Part shown: positions 35,736 to 45,225 of the stretch, in pieces
Numbering within the stretch: position 1 is the first letter of the stretch
Layout of the letters: the number at the start of each line of letters is the position of its first letter
Assembly (NCBI RefSeq): GCF_010092985.1
Contig: NZ_CP048106.1
Span: forward strand, 2,852,001 to 2,916,000
Origin: Pontibacter pudoricolor
GTDB taxonomy: Bacteria > Bacteroidota > Bacteroidia > Cytophagales > Hymenobacteraceae
Direction: 5' to 3'
DNA length: 64,000 nucleotides
Position numbers and translations under genes: made by a program
The notes under the pieces: generated by a model
Seen by the model: only the letters and a program-made list of their open reading frames with translations
What the model was told of the DNA's origin: nothing
Database searches by the model: none

Positions 35736-38702
35736 TTAGAAGCTAAGGTCGAGACCAAAAGTAACTGTCTTACTGTTTGGATAACGGAAGAACTCTGTAC
35801 CATTAATAGCTAGTTCAGGATCAAAACCAGTGTATTCTGTTTTGGTCCATAAGTTCTGACCTTGAGCATAAACTCTTACTGAGTTCATTTTCAGTTTCTG
35901 GCTTAAGCTAGATGGCACGTTGTATGCCAGCATTACGTTTCTCAGACGGATAAAAGAAGCATCTTCCAGGAATCTTGTTGAAGCTTGGTTGCTTGAAGAT
36001 GAGTTACCACGAACAGCTTTCGGGCTGTTTGTAATGTCACCTGGTTGCTGCCATCTGTCAAGAGATGAAGCAGATTGGTTGTATCCGAAGAAAGCACCAT
36101 CTCCTTCTAAAATTCTTCTAGCATCGTTGTAAATCTTACCACCATAAGTGAAGTAGAAGAAACCAGACAACTCGAAGTTCTTGTAAGTAAATGTGTTAGT
36201 TAAACCTCCGAAGAAATCAGGGTTAGCACTACCTTGCAGACTGCGTGGTGCATTTGCATATTCACTAGTTACACCACCTTTACCATCTGACCAAAGTGGC
36301 TCTCCATTAGCAGGGTTAACACCTTTCCACTCTCTTAGGTAGAATGAGTAAATAGGTTCGCCTACTTTGGTAATCTGAGTTCCACCAAGAATATCCTGGT
36401 CGTTGTTTAGTTTTATAACTTCGTTTCTGTTGAATGCGATATTGAAATCAGTAGTCCAACCAAAATTACCTCTCAAGTTTTCTGTAGATACTTCAACTTC
36501 CACACCTTTGTTTACCATTTCACCAACGTTACGAAGTGCTGTAGTAAAACCGCTTGTAGAAGAGATAGGAACATTCAGTAATAGATCAGATGTATTTCTC
36601 TTATAATACTCTACACTACCCGTGATTCTTGAATCAAGAATACCGTAATCTAAACCAATGTTGAAAGATTTACTTTTCTCCCAAGTTAAGTCTGGGTTAG
36701 CAACCTGTGAAGGAGAACTTCCTGGTATACCATTATAAGATGCACCGTAACCATATAAACCTCTTGCACCGAAATTAGCAATATCAGCGTTACCTGAAGT
36801 ACCATAGCTAGTACGTAGCTTAAGGTCGCTAATAAGGTCAATATCCTTCATAAAGTCTTCCTGGTTAATTCTCCAAGAAAGTCCTACTGCCCAGAAGTTT
36901 GCCCAACGGTTATTAGCACCGAAACGAGAAGAACCATCTCTTCTAAATGAAGTCGTTAAGTAGTATTTATCGGCGAAATCGTAATTTAGTCTTGACAGGT
37001 AAGAAAGGAACCCGTAAGATGAACCAGAACCACCTACTGCTTCAGGAACTGCTGCTGTAGAAAGTACTCTTAATCTATCATTTGCAAAACCAGTACCTGT
37101 TGCATCAAACGTATTATAGTTGTTATCCTGTAATTCGTAACCTACTAATACATCAAAGTTGTGAACGTTGTTGATTGAAGTAAAATAGTTCAGGGTAGCC
37201 TGTGCCGTCTTAGTAATATCTGTTGTACTGATTTGCACACTTCTACCTAAAACATCTTCACCATCATTTGTATTAGGGCTTGTATACTCATCCTCCAGAA
37301 TGCTGATATAATCTAAACCTAACACACCGTTAAATTTCAGATTTTTCAAAATATCATATCCGACAGTGAATGTTCCTAAAGCGCGACCGGTATAGTTTAA
37401 GCGATCGTTCTGTCTTACTGTGTAAGCAAAGTTATCATTGTTCAGTGTACCGAACATGAAGTTATTGTTCCAGGTACCATCTTCGTTCTGAGCTCTATCG
37501 TAAGGCAATAAAAGGAATGAACCAAGAATTGGGCTTTGGAATGAGTTACCCGCCGTAGCAGACTCCTGGTTTGTTCTAGAAAGACCTAAGTTAACACCTA
37601 GGCTTAATTTGTCAGTTGCCTTATGATCTACGTTCAATCTACCAGAATAACGCTCAAGTTGTGTACCAATCAATGTTCCTTGCTGATCAAAATAGCTACC
37701 TGATAAGAAGAAACGGGTTTTCTCATCACCACCTGATGCATTTAGTTCATAAGATTGAGTTGCACCTGTCTGGTATGCATAATCAACCCATTTTGTACTA
37801 ACACCATTGTCTAAAATAGTTAATGGTCTTAATGCGTCAGGATTACCTCCTGCGTTCACAATAGATTCTCTCTCATACTCAAGAAGCTCTGCAGAAGTCA
37901 TTGCACGGTAATTACCTTGGTTCTTTTCGTTAAAACCATACTGGCTTCTTAACGTGAACTTAGTAGCGCCTGCTTTACCTCTTTTAGTAGTAATAAGGAT
38001 AACACCGTTTGCTGCTCTGGCACCATAAAGTGAAGTAGCTGCAGCATCCTTTAGAATAGAGATTGACTCAATATCATTTGGGTTGATATTGGCCATTAGG
38101 TTTGAAGTTTCTGTATTTCGTGTTAAGTCACCAACAGCTACAGGAATACCATCTATTACATAAAGTGGCGCTGAGCCTGCTGAAATAGAACCTACACCAC
38201 GAACGCGTACGTTAGTTGTAGCACCCGGCTGACCGCTGCCTGTAGTTGAAAGTACACCAGGAGATCTACCCTGAATAATTTGATCTACAGAAGTTAATGG
38301 AACCGATTCAATTTCTTTTGGAGAAACTGTAGCTACTGAACCAACTACTTTCTCTCTTGACTCAGTACCGTAGCCTACTACTACTACTTCCGATAAGCTC
38401 TCGGAAGATTGGGCAAGCTGTACATTAACTACTGATTGCCCTCCAACTGCTACTTCCTTAGCATCGTATCCCACGTAACGCATTACAAGAATAGCGTCAT
38501 TTGATGGAACAGCAATTGTGAATCCCCCATCAACACCGGTAGCTGTACCGGATGATGTGCCTTTTACCAAAACAGTAACGCCTGGTAACCCTTGACCAGT
38601 TTCCTGATCTGTCACCTTACCCGTTACTGTCCGATTTTGTGCCAGCACTTGCACTACAAGCGCAAACACAAAAATGAAACTGAGCAGTAAACTCTTCTTC
38701 AT
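35736..38702 (-). CDS. SusC/RagA-like TonB-dependent transporter (pair 2)
   Basis: 988 residues. Signal peptide (about 1-21, ending VLAQ), carboxypeptidase-regulatory-like domain (RTVTGKVTDQETGQGLPGVT, to about 100), plug with VVVGYGTESREKVVGSV, VIDGIPVAVGDL and ISILKDAAATSLYGARAANGVILITTKRG, then a 22-strand-type barrel to the C-terminal FGLDLSF. Outer-membrane import channel paired with the SusD at 34310. A good promoter lies at 38746-38774. No CTATAG site is present in about 3 kb, in contrast to flanking DNA. Confidence 0.96.
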   Translation of the reverse strand: MKKSLLLSFIFVFALVVQVLAQNRTVTGKVTDQETGQGLPGVTVLVKGTSSGTATGVDGGFTIAVPSNDAILVMRYVGYDAKEVAVGGQSVVNVQLAQSSESLSEVVVVGYGTESREKVVGSVATVSPKEIESVPLTSVDQIIQGRSPGVLSTTGSGQPGATTNVRVRGVGSISAGSAPLYVIDGIPVAVGDLTRNTETSNLMANINPNDIESISILKDAAATSLYGARAANGVILITTKRGKAGATKFTLRSQYGFNEKNQGNYRAMTSAELLEYERESIVNAGGNPDALRPLTILDNGVSTKWVDYAYQTGATQSYELNASGGDEKTRFFLSGSYFDQQGTLIGTQLERYSGRLNVDHKATDKLSLGVNLGLSRTNQESATAGNSFQSPILGSFLLLPYDRAQNEDGTWNNNFMFGTLNNDNFAYTVRQNDRLNYTGRALGTFTVGYDILKNLKFNGVLGLDYISILEDEYTSPNTNDGEDVLGRSVQISTTDITKTAQATLNYFTSINNVHNFDVLVGYELQDNNYNTFDATGTGFANDRLRVLSTAAVPEAVGGSGSSYGFLSYLSRLNYDFADKYYLTTSFRRDGSSRFGANNRWANFWAVGLSWRINQEDFMKDIDLISDLKLRTSYGTSGNADIANFGARGLYGYGASYNGIPGSSPSQVANPDLTWEKSKSFNIGLDYGILDSRITGSVEYYKRNTSDLLLNVPISSTSGFTTALRNVGEMVNKGVEVEVSTENLRGNFGWTTDFNIAFNRNEVIKLNNDQDILGGTQITKVGEPIYSFYLREWKGVNPANGEPLWSDGKGGVTSEYANAPRSLQGSANPDFFGGLTNTFTYKNFELSGFFYFTYGGKIYNDARRILEGDGAFFGYNQSASSLDRWQQPGDITNSPKAVRGNSSSSNQASTRFLEDASFIRLRNVMLAYNVPSSLSQKLKMNSVRVYAQGQNLWTKTEYTGFDPELAINGTEFFRYPNSKTVTFGLDLSF

Positions 38703-38745
38703 GCTAGAATGTGTTAAATGAATAGTTATAGATTAGTTTGTGAAC

Positions 38746-38774
38746 CAAATATAGGCAGACCTCCTGTATTTCAA
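38746..38774 (-). promoter_or_regulatory. Promoter of SusC pair 2 operon
   Basis: On the minus strand: TTG (38772-38774), an 18-nt spacer and TATATTTG (38746-38753). It gives a leader of about 40 nt before the SusC start. Confidence 0.7.
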
Positions 38775-39038
38775 AATACTTCAGGCCTTATTTAAATTTT
38801 TTTTTAATTTAATATTACTTTTTAGGCAAGAATTATAACTAAACAAATAACACTTGGCAGGATTTTACAATCTGTTCACATCAAAGTTTAAATCTCTGAC
38901 TAAATACTATGTTTGTTCACGTTTACCCTCTGATTATAGTGCAGTCAAAATCTGTAAAGATAGCAAACCTTACTATATTACAGTACTCACCAAAACACAC
39001 CATATTGGAATAGTTATATTACTCTCTTGAATTTGCAA
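38775..39038. other. Gene-free AT-rich spacer
   Basis: The part of the 38703-39038 gap beyond the SusC promoter has no protein-like frame, repeat or hairpin that I can support. No terminator was seen for the membrane-protein gene ending at 39039. Confidence 0.5.
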
Positions 39039-40067
39039 TCAAATAACTATAGCTGCTAACCTCCCCGGGAAAAGCAGCAGTCTTTTAAGAAAAGAGAATT
39101 GTGAAGTGGAGGCCCAGCAAAATTTGGCACTCTTATATATATAAGGCATAACCTGGAGTACCTGATCCAGCTCAGAGGCAAGTGCAGATCTTTTGGTTGC
39201 ACTCCAGTGTTTAAGGGCTTTGCGTAATAAAGGAGTTATCACCCACGTCCATAAAGCAACTATAATGACTGCTCTCAAAAGTATACTATAGGCTGTGTTA
39301 TAAACTATAAGATTGAAGTACACGCTGATACCCAGGAGAAAACAGATAGCTATAGTTAGCAAAGGGAACATCCGCTTCCAGGCACTTTTCCTTTTACGCG
39401 GCAAAGAGGCGAATCCTTCATTGCCGGAGTAAGCGAAAGAGCTAAGATCGATTTTGTGCTGCTGTTCTTTAAGCATACCTGGTAACCGACCGGCCAACCA
39501 ACCCACAAAAACGCCCATCAGTATATGCAAACCAATGTAGCTGACAACTATATAAAGCACATAGTCACCTCCGGCAAAGCCAGCCTTTTTAAGAATATAG
39601 TTTACGAATTCGTGCGCTACCCGGTAAAGATCGGTTCCAAACATTATTAGCATGATCACCAGCCGCTGCAACGCCGACTGCAATTGCGTAAGCACTCCCA
39701 GCAACAGGCAACTCAGTTTAAAGTAATTTTTACCCGGAAAGAGCAGGTAACCCAAACATCCCTGAATAAAAACAGCCAGATAAGCTCCCGGTGGCGAATG
39801 CGGGCTTAGCATGCCTTTAACAACTATAACCATCACAGTAGCTTTAAGTATAGCTTTCCGGGACGGGCAATGGTGCGCTAGCAAACTGATGCACAATACG
39901 GAAGCCCCACCTACAAACAAGCCTGTACCGGGCAAATGCAGTGCGTGCAGCACACCCCCTAAAAGCGCTTCGGATAAGGCCCAGAGCGCGGTTATTCTAT
40001 AAAACACACTAATGCTTTGTGCCGAATCAGGTGCAGCCGATACTTGTCGGGGTGTTATTGTTTCCAT
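39039..40067 (-). CDS. Multipass membrane protein of unknown function, coupled to a MOSC gene
   Basis: 342 residues with about eight hydrophobic segments. The N-terminal half (about 25-190) has a compact set of helices with short loops (ALSEALLGGVLHALHLPGTG, then PHSPPGAYLAVFIQGCLGYLLF) that reminds me of substrate-binding S components of ECF vitamin transporters; this is an impression, not an assignment. A charged cytoplasmic loop (about 205-235, PRKRKSAWKRMF) separates it from a C-terminal membrane part ending in an amphipathic segment. Its first 13 bp overlap the end of the upstream MOSC gene, so the two are made together. Real gene; function unknown. Confidence 0.75.
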   Translation of the reverse strand: METITPRQVSAAPDSAQSISVFYRITALWALSEALLGGVLHALHLPGTGLFVGGASVLCISLLAHHCPSRKAILKATVMVIVVKGMLSPHSPPGAYLAVFIQGCLGYLLFPGKNYFKLSCLLLGVLTQLQSALQRLVIMLIMFGTDLYRVAHEFVNYILKKAGFAGGDYVLYIVVSYIGLHILMGVFVGWLAGRLPGMLKEQQHKIDLSSFAYSGNEGFASLPRKRKSAWKRMFPLLTIAICFLLGISVYFNLIVYNTAYSILLRAVIIVALWTWVITPLLRKALKHWSATKRSALASELDQVLQVMPYIYKSAKFCWASTSQFSFLKRLLLFPGRLAAIVI

Positions 40068-40870
40068 TGCAGCACTTGCACCTGATTGCCAACCTTAATT
40101 ATGCCTTCGCCTTCGTGAACCAGGTTTTGCCCGAAAAGTACTTTGTTGTTCTGCATGCGGTAAGTTGCCAGCGTTCTTAGTGGTTCTGCTCCTTTAATAG
40201 CTGTCTGTTGGTCTATAGTGGTGAGCACGCAACGCGCACATGGTTTGGCTGCCCTGAAATTAACCTCACCTATTGTAAAAGAATCCCAGGTATCTTCGTC
40301 GTGCGGCTGGCCACCGGTAAAAACTATATTCGGACGGAAGCGATTCATAGGTATCGGCTTCGCCAGTTTGCTGTTGAGGTTATTCAGTGCCTCCTGCCCT
40401 ATTATTAAAAACGGGTATGCATCCGCAAAGCTTACAACTTCTTCCTCAAAGGCGTAGGTTGGGTCAACTATCCGGCGTGTATTTTCGGGCATGTATACCA
40501 GCCGGGCGAACATACCAAGGGCTTTCGAGAACCACATGGTCACGTCGCCATCTACTTCGCGGGCTGTACAGGTATCATCCCAGATCGTAACTGTAACTTC
40601 TTTACCACCTTCCTGCTCAAAAGGAATAAATAATGGGTTCAGCAAACCCTGCTTGTGGCTTACTAATAACCCGTTCTGCTCTAACTTAACCTGCAACAGC
40701 GCCATCTGGGCAAACTTACGTTGCGACAGGAAACCACCTTTTTCATCTACCAGCATCCAGCGTCGGTCGTATTGCAAACCCCGCTCCTGCGCCTGCGCCT
40801 GTTGCAGGCTAATACCGCCCAGTGATTTTATCGGGTAGATATAAATATTGCTTACCGTGTAAGTTGCCAT
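40055..40870 (-). CDS. MOSC domain protein (YcbX/mARC-like)
   Basis: 271 residues. N-terminal MOSC beta-barrel domain (VSNIYIYPIKSLGGISLQQAQ to about 110) and C-terminal MOSC domain (about 125-270) with FADAYPFLIIGQEALNNLN, PMNRFRPNIVF and the key Cys in AAKPCARCVLTTID, the ligand to molybdenum cofactor in the mARC/YcbX group, plus FGQNLVHEGEG. These enzymes bind molybdenum cofactor and reduce N-hydroxylated compounds, or act as sulfur carriers; no fused reductase domain is present. A TACCTTTG box lies upstream at 40921-40928. The stop overlaps the next gene by 13 bp. Confidence 0.92.
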   Translation of the reverse strand: MATYTVSNIYIYPIKSLGGISLQQAQAQERGLQYDRRWMLVDEKGGFLSQRKFAQMALLQVKLEQNGLLVSHKQGLLNPLFIPFEQEGGKEVTVTIWDDTCTAREVDGDVTMWFSKALGMFARLVYMPENTRRIVDPTYAFEEEVVSFADAYPFLIIGQEALNNLNSKLAKPIPMNRFRPNIVFTGGQPHDEDTWDSFTIGEVNFRAAKPCARCVLTTIDQQTAIKGAEPLRTLATYRMQNNKVLFGQNLVHEGEGIIKVGNQVQVLQWKQ

Positions 40871-40920
40871 ACCTGTTTACTATATTAAACTATAAAGTTT
40901 ACTAATTTCAGTATTCTTTA

Positions 40921-40928
40921 CAAAGGTA
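40921..40928 (-). promoter_or_regulatory. -7 box (TACCTTTG) of the MOSC/membrane protein operon
   Basis: On the minus strand the bases read TACCTTTG, an exact TAnnTTTG match, 50 nt before the MOSC start. No clear -33 element was seen. Confidence 0.6.
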
Positions 40929-40996
40929 TTCGTGTTCAGCTATATATATTCATGCTATTAAAATATTATCTTTACAGAAGAACTAATTTCACCCTT

Positions 40997-41884
40997 ATGA
41001 GAAAATTATACTATAGCCCGTTTTTAGTGCTTTTGCTGGCATTATGTATAACTGTTCCTTCGCGTGGCCAGGCTCCTGCAGAGCAGCCTAAGGCTTTGCT
41101 ATGGGAAATTAGCGGCCAGGGACTAAGCAAGCCATCATACTTGTTCGGAACGATACACGCCATCTGCCCAGATAATTTTAAGATGCCGGAAGCTGTGACC
41201 AGGAAACTGGCAAACACGGAGCGCCTGTCGCTGGAGGTGGATATGGATGCGCCCAATTTTATGGTTGAATTGCAACAGGCTTCAATTTTGCCAAAAGGAA
41301 GTTCGTTACGGGGATTTTTCTCTGAGGATGACTATAGCCTGCTGGACAACCATTTTAAACAGACCCTGAAAATTGACCTGGCGCAACTGGACCGTATGAA
41401 GCCATTTATGCTACATTCTATGTTATTGTCGCAGCTAACAGAATGCCAGGCTGTATCGTATGAACAAAGCCTGATGGAAATAGCCCAGAAACAGGGCAAA
41501 GAAGTTATTGGCCTGGAAACAGTAAGCGAGCAGCTTAGGGCTATAGATGAGATGCCGGCAAGCGTACAGACTACGATGCTGACAAAGATGGTAAGCAATA
41601 TGGATGAAGCCCGCCGGACCTACCGCGACATGGTACAACTTTACCTGCAGCAGGACCTTGCCGGATTAGAGGCACTGTCGAGGAAAGAATATGATGAAGA
41701 AGAATACAAAGAGTACGAGCAGGCTTTTCTGGTGAACCGTAACAAACGCTGGATACCTGTTTTGGAACGTGAGGCCCGCATACAGCCTACCTTTTTTGCT
41801 GTCGGCGCCGGCCACTTAACAGGTAAAGATGGTTTACTGGAACTGCTTCGTAAAAAAGGTTATACCGTGCTGCCTGTGAGATAG
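40997..41884 (+). CDS. TraB/GumN family protein, exported
   Basis: About 295 residues. The ATG at 40997 begins a signal peptide (MRKLYYSPFLVLLLALCITVPSRGQ); the in-frame start at 40952 would place polar residues ahead of it. The TraB/GumN family is shown by LLWEISGQGLSKPSYLFGTIHAICPDNF near the start, GLETVSEQL in the middle, RNKRWIPVLE and the C-terminal FFAVGAGHLTGKDGLLELLRKKGYTVLPV. The two GTIH/GAGH motifs and conserved Glu residues resemble those of the TIKI metalloproteases, so peptidase activity is possible. It lies 26 nt before the aminopeptidase gene and may share its transcript. Confidence 0.9.
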   Translation: MRKLYYSPFLVLLLALCITVPSRGQAPAEQPKALLWEISGQGLSKPSYLFGTIHAICPDNFKMPEAVTRKLANTERLSLEVDMDAPNFMVELQQASILPKGSSLRGFFSEDDYSLLDNHFKQTLKIDLAQLDRMKPFMLHSMLLSQLTECQAVSYEQSLMEIAQKQGKEVIGLETVSEQLRAIDEMPASVQTTMLTKMVSNMDEARRTYRDMVQLYLQQDLAGLEALSRKEYDEEEYKEYEQAFLVNRNKRWIPVLEREARIQPTFFAVGAGHLTGKDGLLELLRKKGYTVLPVR

Positions 41885-41910
41885 AACGTAATGTTGCGCT
41901 AACCGAAACT

Positions 41911-43869
41911 ATGAAAAACATTACCCTGCTGATGCTCCTCTGCATCGGTACTTTACACCTTGCCGGTGCGCAGCCACAATTTAAAACACTAGCACAACAT
42001 ACCTGTGCCGACAGCAGATTATTAAATACTGCGCGCATGGCAGTCGCTTCGCAGCAACACATGCAGCTCATGAATTTATATGACGTTACCTTCTATGGCC
42101 TTGACCTGGCACTGGAACGAAACAGCGTGTACATAGCCGGAAGCGTCACCACACATGCTACCGTAAAGTCTAGCCCGCTTTCTGTATTTGCCTTTGAGCT
42201 GCACCCCAGCTATACGATAGCATCTGTAACTATAAACGGCACGCAGCAAAGCAATATAACCCGAAACGGAAGCGATGTTTCTGTAAACCTTACAACTATA
42301 GTTCCTGCCAAAAGCAAAGTAGTAGCTGTAATAAACTATAGCGGCACTGCGCCAAACAGCGGTAATGCCGCTATTGGCAATGGATTTAATACTGCCCGCG
42401 AAAGCCAGTGGGGAAACAATGTAACCTGGAGCCTGAGCGAACCATATGCTGCCTATGAATGGTGGCCAACCAAACAGGTGCTTACTGACAAAGCCGACTC
42501 TGTGCATGTATTTGTTACCACCAGCCCGGAAAATAAAGCAGGCTCTAATGGCTTACTGACTAACACGGTAACATTGCCCAGCGGTAAAATACGGTACGAA
42601 TGGAAAAGCCGCTACCCGATCGATTATTACCTCATCTCTGTGGCCGTATCGGACTACGACGAATATGTGCAGTTTGCTAGCCCGGCCGCTGCTACAAAGC
42701 CAATCCCGGTTGTGAACTATGTCTATAAAGGTTCTCTGGCCAACTATAAAAACCAGATCGATTTTACACCTCCGCTGATAGAGCATTTCTCGGAACTCTT
42801 TACGCTTTACCCTTTTGCCAAGGAGAAGTATGGCCATAGCATGGCACCCATTGGCGGCGGCATGGAGCACCAGACCATGACCACCCAGAGCACTTTTACT
42901 TTTACACTTACCGCACACGAGCTGGCACACCAATGGTTTGGCGATAACGTTACCTGTGCCTCATGGCAGGATATCTGGCTGAACGAAGGGTTTGCGTCTT
43001 ATGCGGAGTACCTGGCTTTACAGCACTTTTCAACTGAGGCCGCCCGAAGCTGGATGACAGATGCACACAACAGGGCCAGAGCAGCTACCCACGGCAGCCT
43101 TCGTGTTCCGGATACTACAAACGTTGGCCGCATCTTCAACTATAATATCACTTATAAAAAAGGAGCTGCCGTAGTACACATGCTGCGCTACGAATTAAAC
43201 AACGATCAACTCTTTTTCAAAGCATTACAGAATTACCAGGCCGAGTTCGGGGGCCGCACCGCCTCTACCGCCGACCTGCAAAAGGTAATGGAGCAAACGA
43301 CAGGCAGAGAGCTCGGTTATTTTTTTAAGCAGTGGTACGAAGGCGAAGGTTATCCCATTTTTGATCTCGCCTGGAATCAGCGGGACAGAAGAATGGTAAT
43401 TGAATCGAAGCAGGCAACTACGGGAATTACGCCTTTTTTCAGAACCGATATAACGTACCAGGTACAGACCACAACCGGCACCGAAACTTTCAGAGTGAGG
43501 CAAACCAAACCAACACAGCAGTTCGCTTTTACTATAGATGGTGAAGTACTGGGCATAACGATGGACCCTGATAACTGGATTCTGAATGATGTAACCCAGA
43601 TCGTTAGAAATAACAACCTAACTGTGCCGGACTTTGTACCTGTCGTCTTCCCGAATCCTGTAACGGGCAATGCGGTAACTATAACCGACCTGGATTTTAC
43701 TCCGACAACCGCCGTCATTTTCGACCGCATAGGCAGAAAAATGGGAACGCAAACTATAGTTCAGCAAAAGGAAATACAGTTACAAGTAGCAAACCTGCCA
43801 GCGGGCTTATACTTCATTCAGTTATCGAACGGGCAGCAATCGCAGCAGGCAAAATTTGTGAAGCTATAG
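41911..43869 (+). CDS. M1 family metallo-aminopeptidase with type IX secretion sorting domain
   Basis: 652 residues with signal peptide (about 1-21, ending AGAQ). N-terminal beta domain to about 220; substrate motif GGGMEHQ at about 313; zinc motif His336-Glu337-x-x-His340 with the third ligand Glu359 in WLNEGFASY; catalytic region to about 490. Residues about 575-652 are a T9SS type A sorting domain (VVFPNPVTGNAVTI, then FDRIGRKMG and LPAGLYFIQLSNG). It cleaves N-terminal residues from peptides at the surface or outside. The stop TAG is itself formed by a CTATAG site. T9SS machinery is not in the window. Confidence 0.95.
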   Translation: MKNITLLMLLCIGTLHLAGAQPQFKTLAQHTCADSRLLNTARMAVASQQHMQLMNLYDVTFYGLDLALERNSVYIAGSVTTHATVKSSPLSVFAFELHPSYTIASVTINGTQQSNITRNGSDVSVNLTTIVPAKSKVVAVINYSGTAPNSGNAAIGNGFNTARESQWGNNVTWSLSEPYAAYEWWPTKQVLTDKADSVHVFVTTSPENKAGSNGLLTNTVTLPSGKIRYEWKSRYPIDYYLISVAVSDYDEYVQFASPAAATKPIPVVNYVYKGSLANYKNQIDFTPPLIEHFSELFTLYPFAKEKYGHSMAPIGGGMEHQTMTTQSTFTFTLTAHELAHQWFGDNVTCASWQDIWLNEGFASYAEYLALQHFSTEAARSWMTDAHNRARAATHGSLRVPDTTNVGRIFNYNITYKKGAAVVHMLRYELNNDQLFFKALQNYQAEFGGRTASTADLQKVMEQTTGRELGYFFKQWYEGEGYPIFDLAWNQRDRRMVIESKQATTGITPFFRTDITYQVQTTTGTETFRVRQTKPTQQFAFTIDGEVLGITMDPDNWILNDVTQIVRNNNLTVPDFVPVVFPNPVTGNAVTITDLDFTPTTAVIFDRIGRKMGTQTIVQQKEIQLQVANLPAGLYFIQLSNGQQSQQAKFVKL

Positions 43870-44786
43870 TGCTATAGTTACTGTTTTAACCCACCCCAGC
43901 CTCTCCTTGTCTAAGGTGGGGAGTTTTTACGGCAGTTGCTATAGTTGTAGCTTTAGTTCTATAGTTGGCATTTTACCCCTTCCCAGCCTTCCCCTAACAA
44001 CAGGGGAAGGAGCTTTCGAGTTGTCGCTATAGTTTGAGTTATAGTTCTATAGTTGCTGTTTTAACCCACCCCTGCCCCTCCCAGGAGGGGAATTTCTGTT
44101 ATTGCTTAGTTTAGTTTCTTGCTCTATAGCTACCGTTTGTCATTCCCCTGCCCCCTTCAAAGGGGGACTTTTCTGCTACTGCATGCCCAACTGTCATTTC
44201 GACCAGCGGGAGAAATCTGAGTTTTCTATAGTTTAGTGTGTGGTTCTATAGTTACAGACCAGTATCGGACAGGTCGCGACCTGTCCCTACGGAACTACCA
44301 CCATGATAAAGCGATGTAACTATAACTTTCAAGCCACATGAACTATAGCTATCGAACTGATCACAGTCTTTGGGCTGAGCGCCTTTGCTTTGTTGCGGTG
44401 CCGTCAGGCAACCCGAGGTAACGAGGGTAGCAAGAAAGCAAAGGCGCGAAGCCTAAAGACGAGGCCTCCCGGCCGTGAGGGCACCAAAGCTAACTATAGA
44501 ACTATAGGTGAGTAGAGCTCCCAGGATTAAAGAAGGCTATGAAAGAAAAGGCTAGGTTCGGATAGTAGTGTTTCAAAATATAGCACTCAGATTTCTCCTG
44601 ACGTCGAAATGACAAAAGAGAAACTATAACACATATAAGCTCCTTCACAGCTGCGCTGGCTCTTCTCGACTCGCGTCTCAAGAATGCTCAAAAAGACAAG
44701 AAGGCAACTTAACTATAGATTCCAGATTTCAACAGCTGTCCGGAATGACAAATCAGAAACGTATCCTGAACTTTAAGACACATAAC
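43870..44786 (+). repeat. Composite dispersed repeat array, copy 2
   Basis: This 0.9 kb has no credible gene. Sub-elements in order: TTTTACCCCTTCCCAGCC with GGGGAAGGAG; GTTTTAACCCACCCCTGCC with GAGGGGAATT; CCCCTGCCCCC with TTCAAAGGGGGACTT; TGTCATTTCGACC with GGGAGAAATC; the 20-bp palindrome GGACAGGTCGCGACCTGTCC at 44267-44286; the CACAGTCTTTGGG block with GAGGCCTCCCGGCCGTGAGG (about 44340-44540); and CAGATTTCTCCTGACGTCGAAATGACA-type sequence split around 44582. CTATAG sites join the units. The array ends at the terminator of the convergent TM2 gene. Confidence 0.88.
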
Positions 44787-44822
44787 AAAAAGCGCATCCG
44801 GAATACACCAGTTGCGCTTTTT
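44787..44822 (-). terminator. Terminator of the TM2 gene
   Basis: AAAAAGCGCA (44787-44796) pairs perfectly with TGCGCTTTTT (44813-44822). It lies 19 nt after the TM2 stop codon on the minus strand and marks the right edge of the repeat array. Confidence 0.85.
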
Positions 44823-44841
44823 AACTATAGTTTCAACTCCG

Positions 44842-45189
44842 TTAATACCTTAACATGGCTTTAACTGTCTGTGCCTCTTTAACATTAAACTCGTAGGTCA
44901 GGCGCTTATAGTTTATAAGATCCAGGATGGTGCCGATAAAGCAAAGGCCACCTGTAAAAAGGTATAGCAGCCCCATCCCGATCTGGCCCAGGTAAAAGCG
45001 CTGTAAGCCAGCTATCAGGAAGAAGCCAACTATAATAAGGATAAGTACTTCCTGCGGTTTTTTGCGGCGGGCGCGGTAAATATTGGCAAACTGCTGCATT
45101 TCGGCATACGGCATATCGCCCAGCATTTGCTGCACAAATTGTAATTCATCCGGCTCCAGTTCGGGCATCAGATCGAGTATTCTTGACAT
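44842..45189 (-). CDS. TM2 domain membrane protein
   Basis: 115 residues. A soluble N-terminal part (about 1-45) leads to a TM2 domain: two helices with the family motif LQRFYLGQIGMGLLYLFTGGLCFIGTILDLI (about 62-92), including the conserved G-RFYLG and DL residues. TM2 proteins are small inner-membrane proteins with no fixed function. The gene lies 36 nt after DUF2752 and may share its transcript. Start at the ATG at 45189. Confidence 0.92.
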   Translation of the reverse strand: MSRILDLMPELEPDELQFVQQMLGDMPYAEMQQFANIYRARRKKPQEVLILIIVGFFLIAGLQRFYLGQIGMGLLYLFTGGLCFIGTILDLINYKRLTYEFNVKEAQTVKAMLRY

Positions 45190-45225
45190 AGTATAGATGG
45201 TTTAGATTAGTCTGGCACGTAAAAA

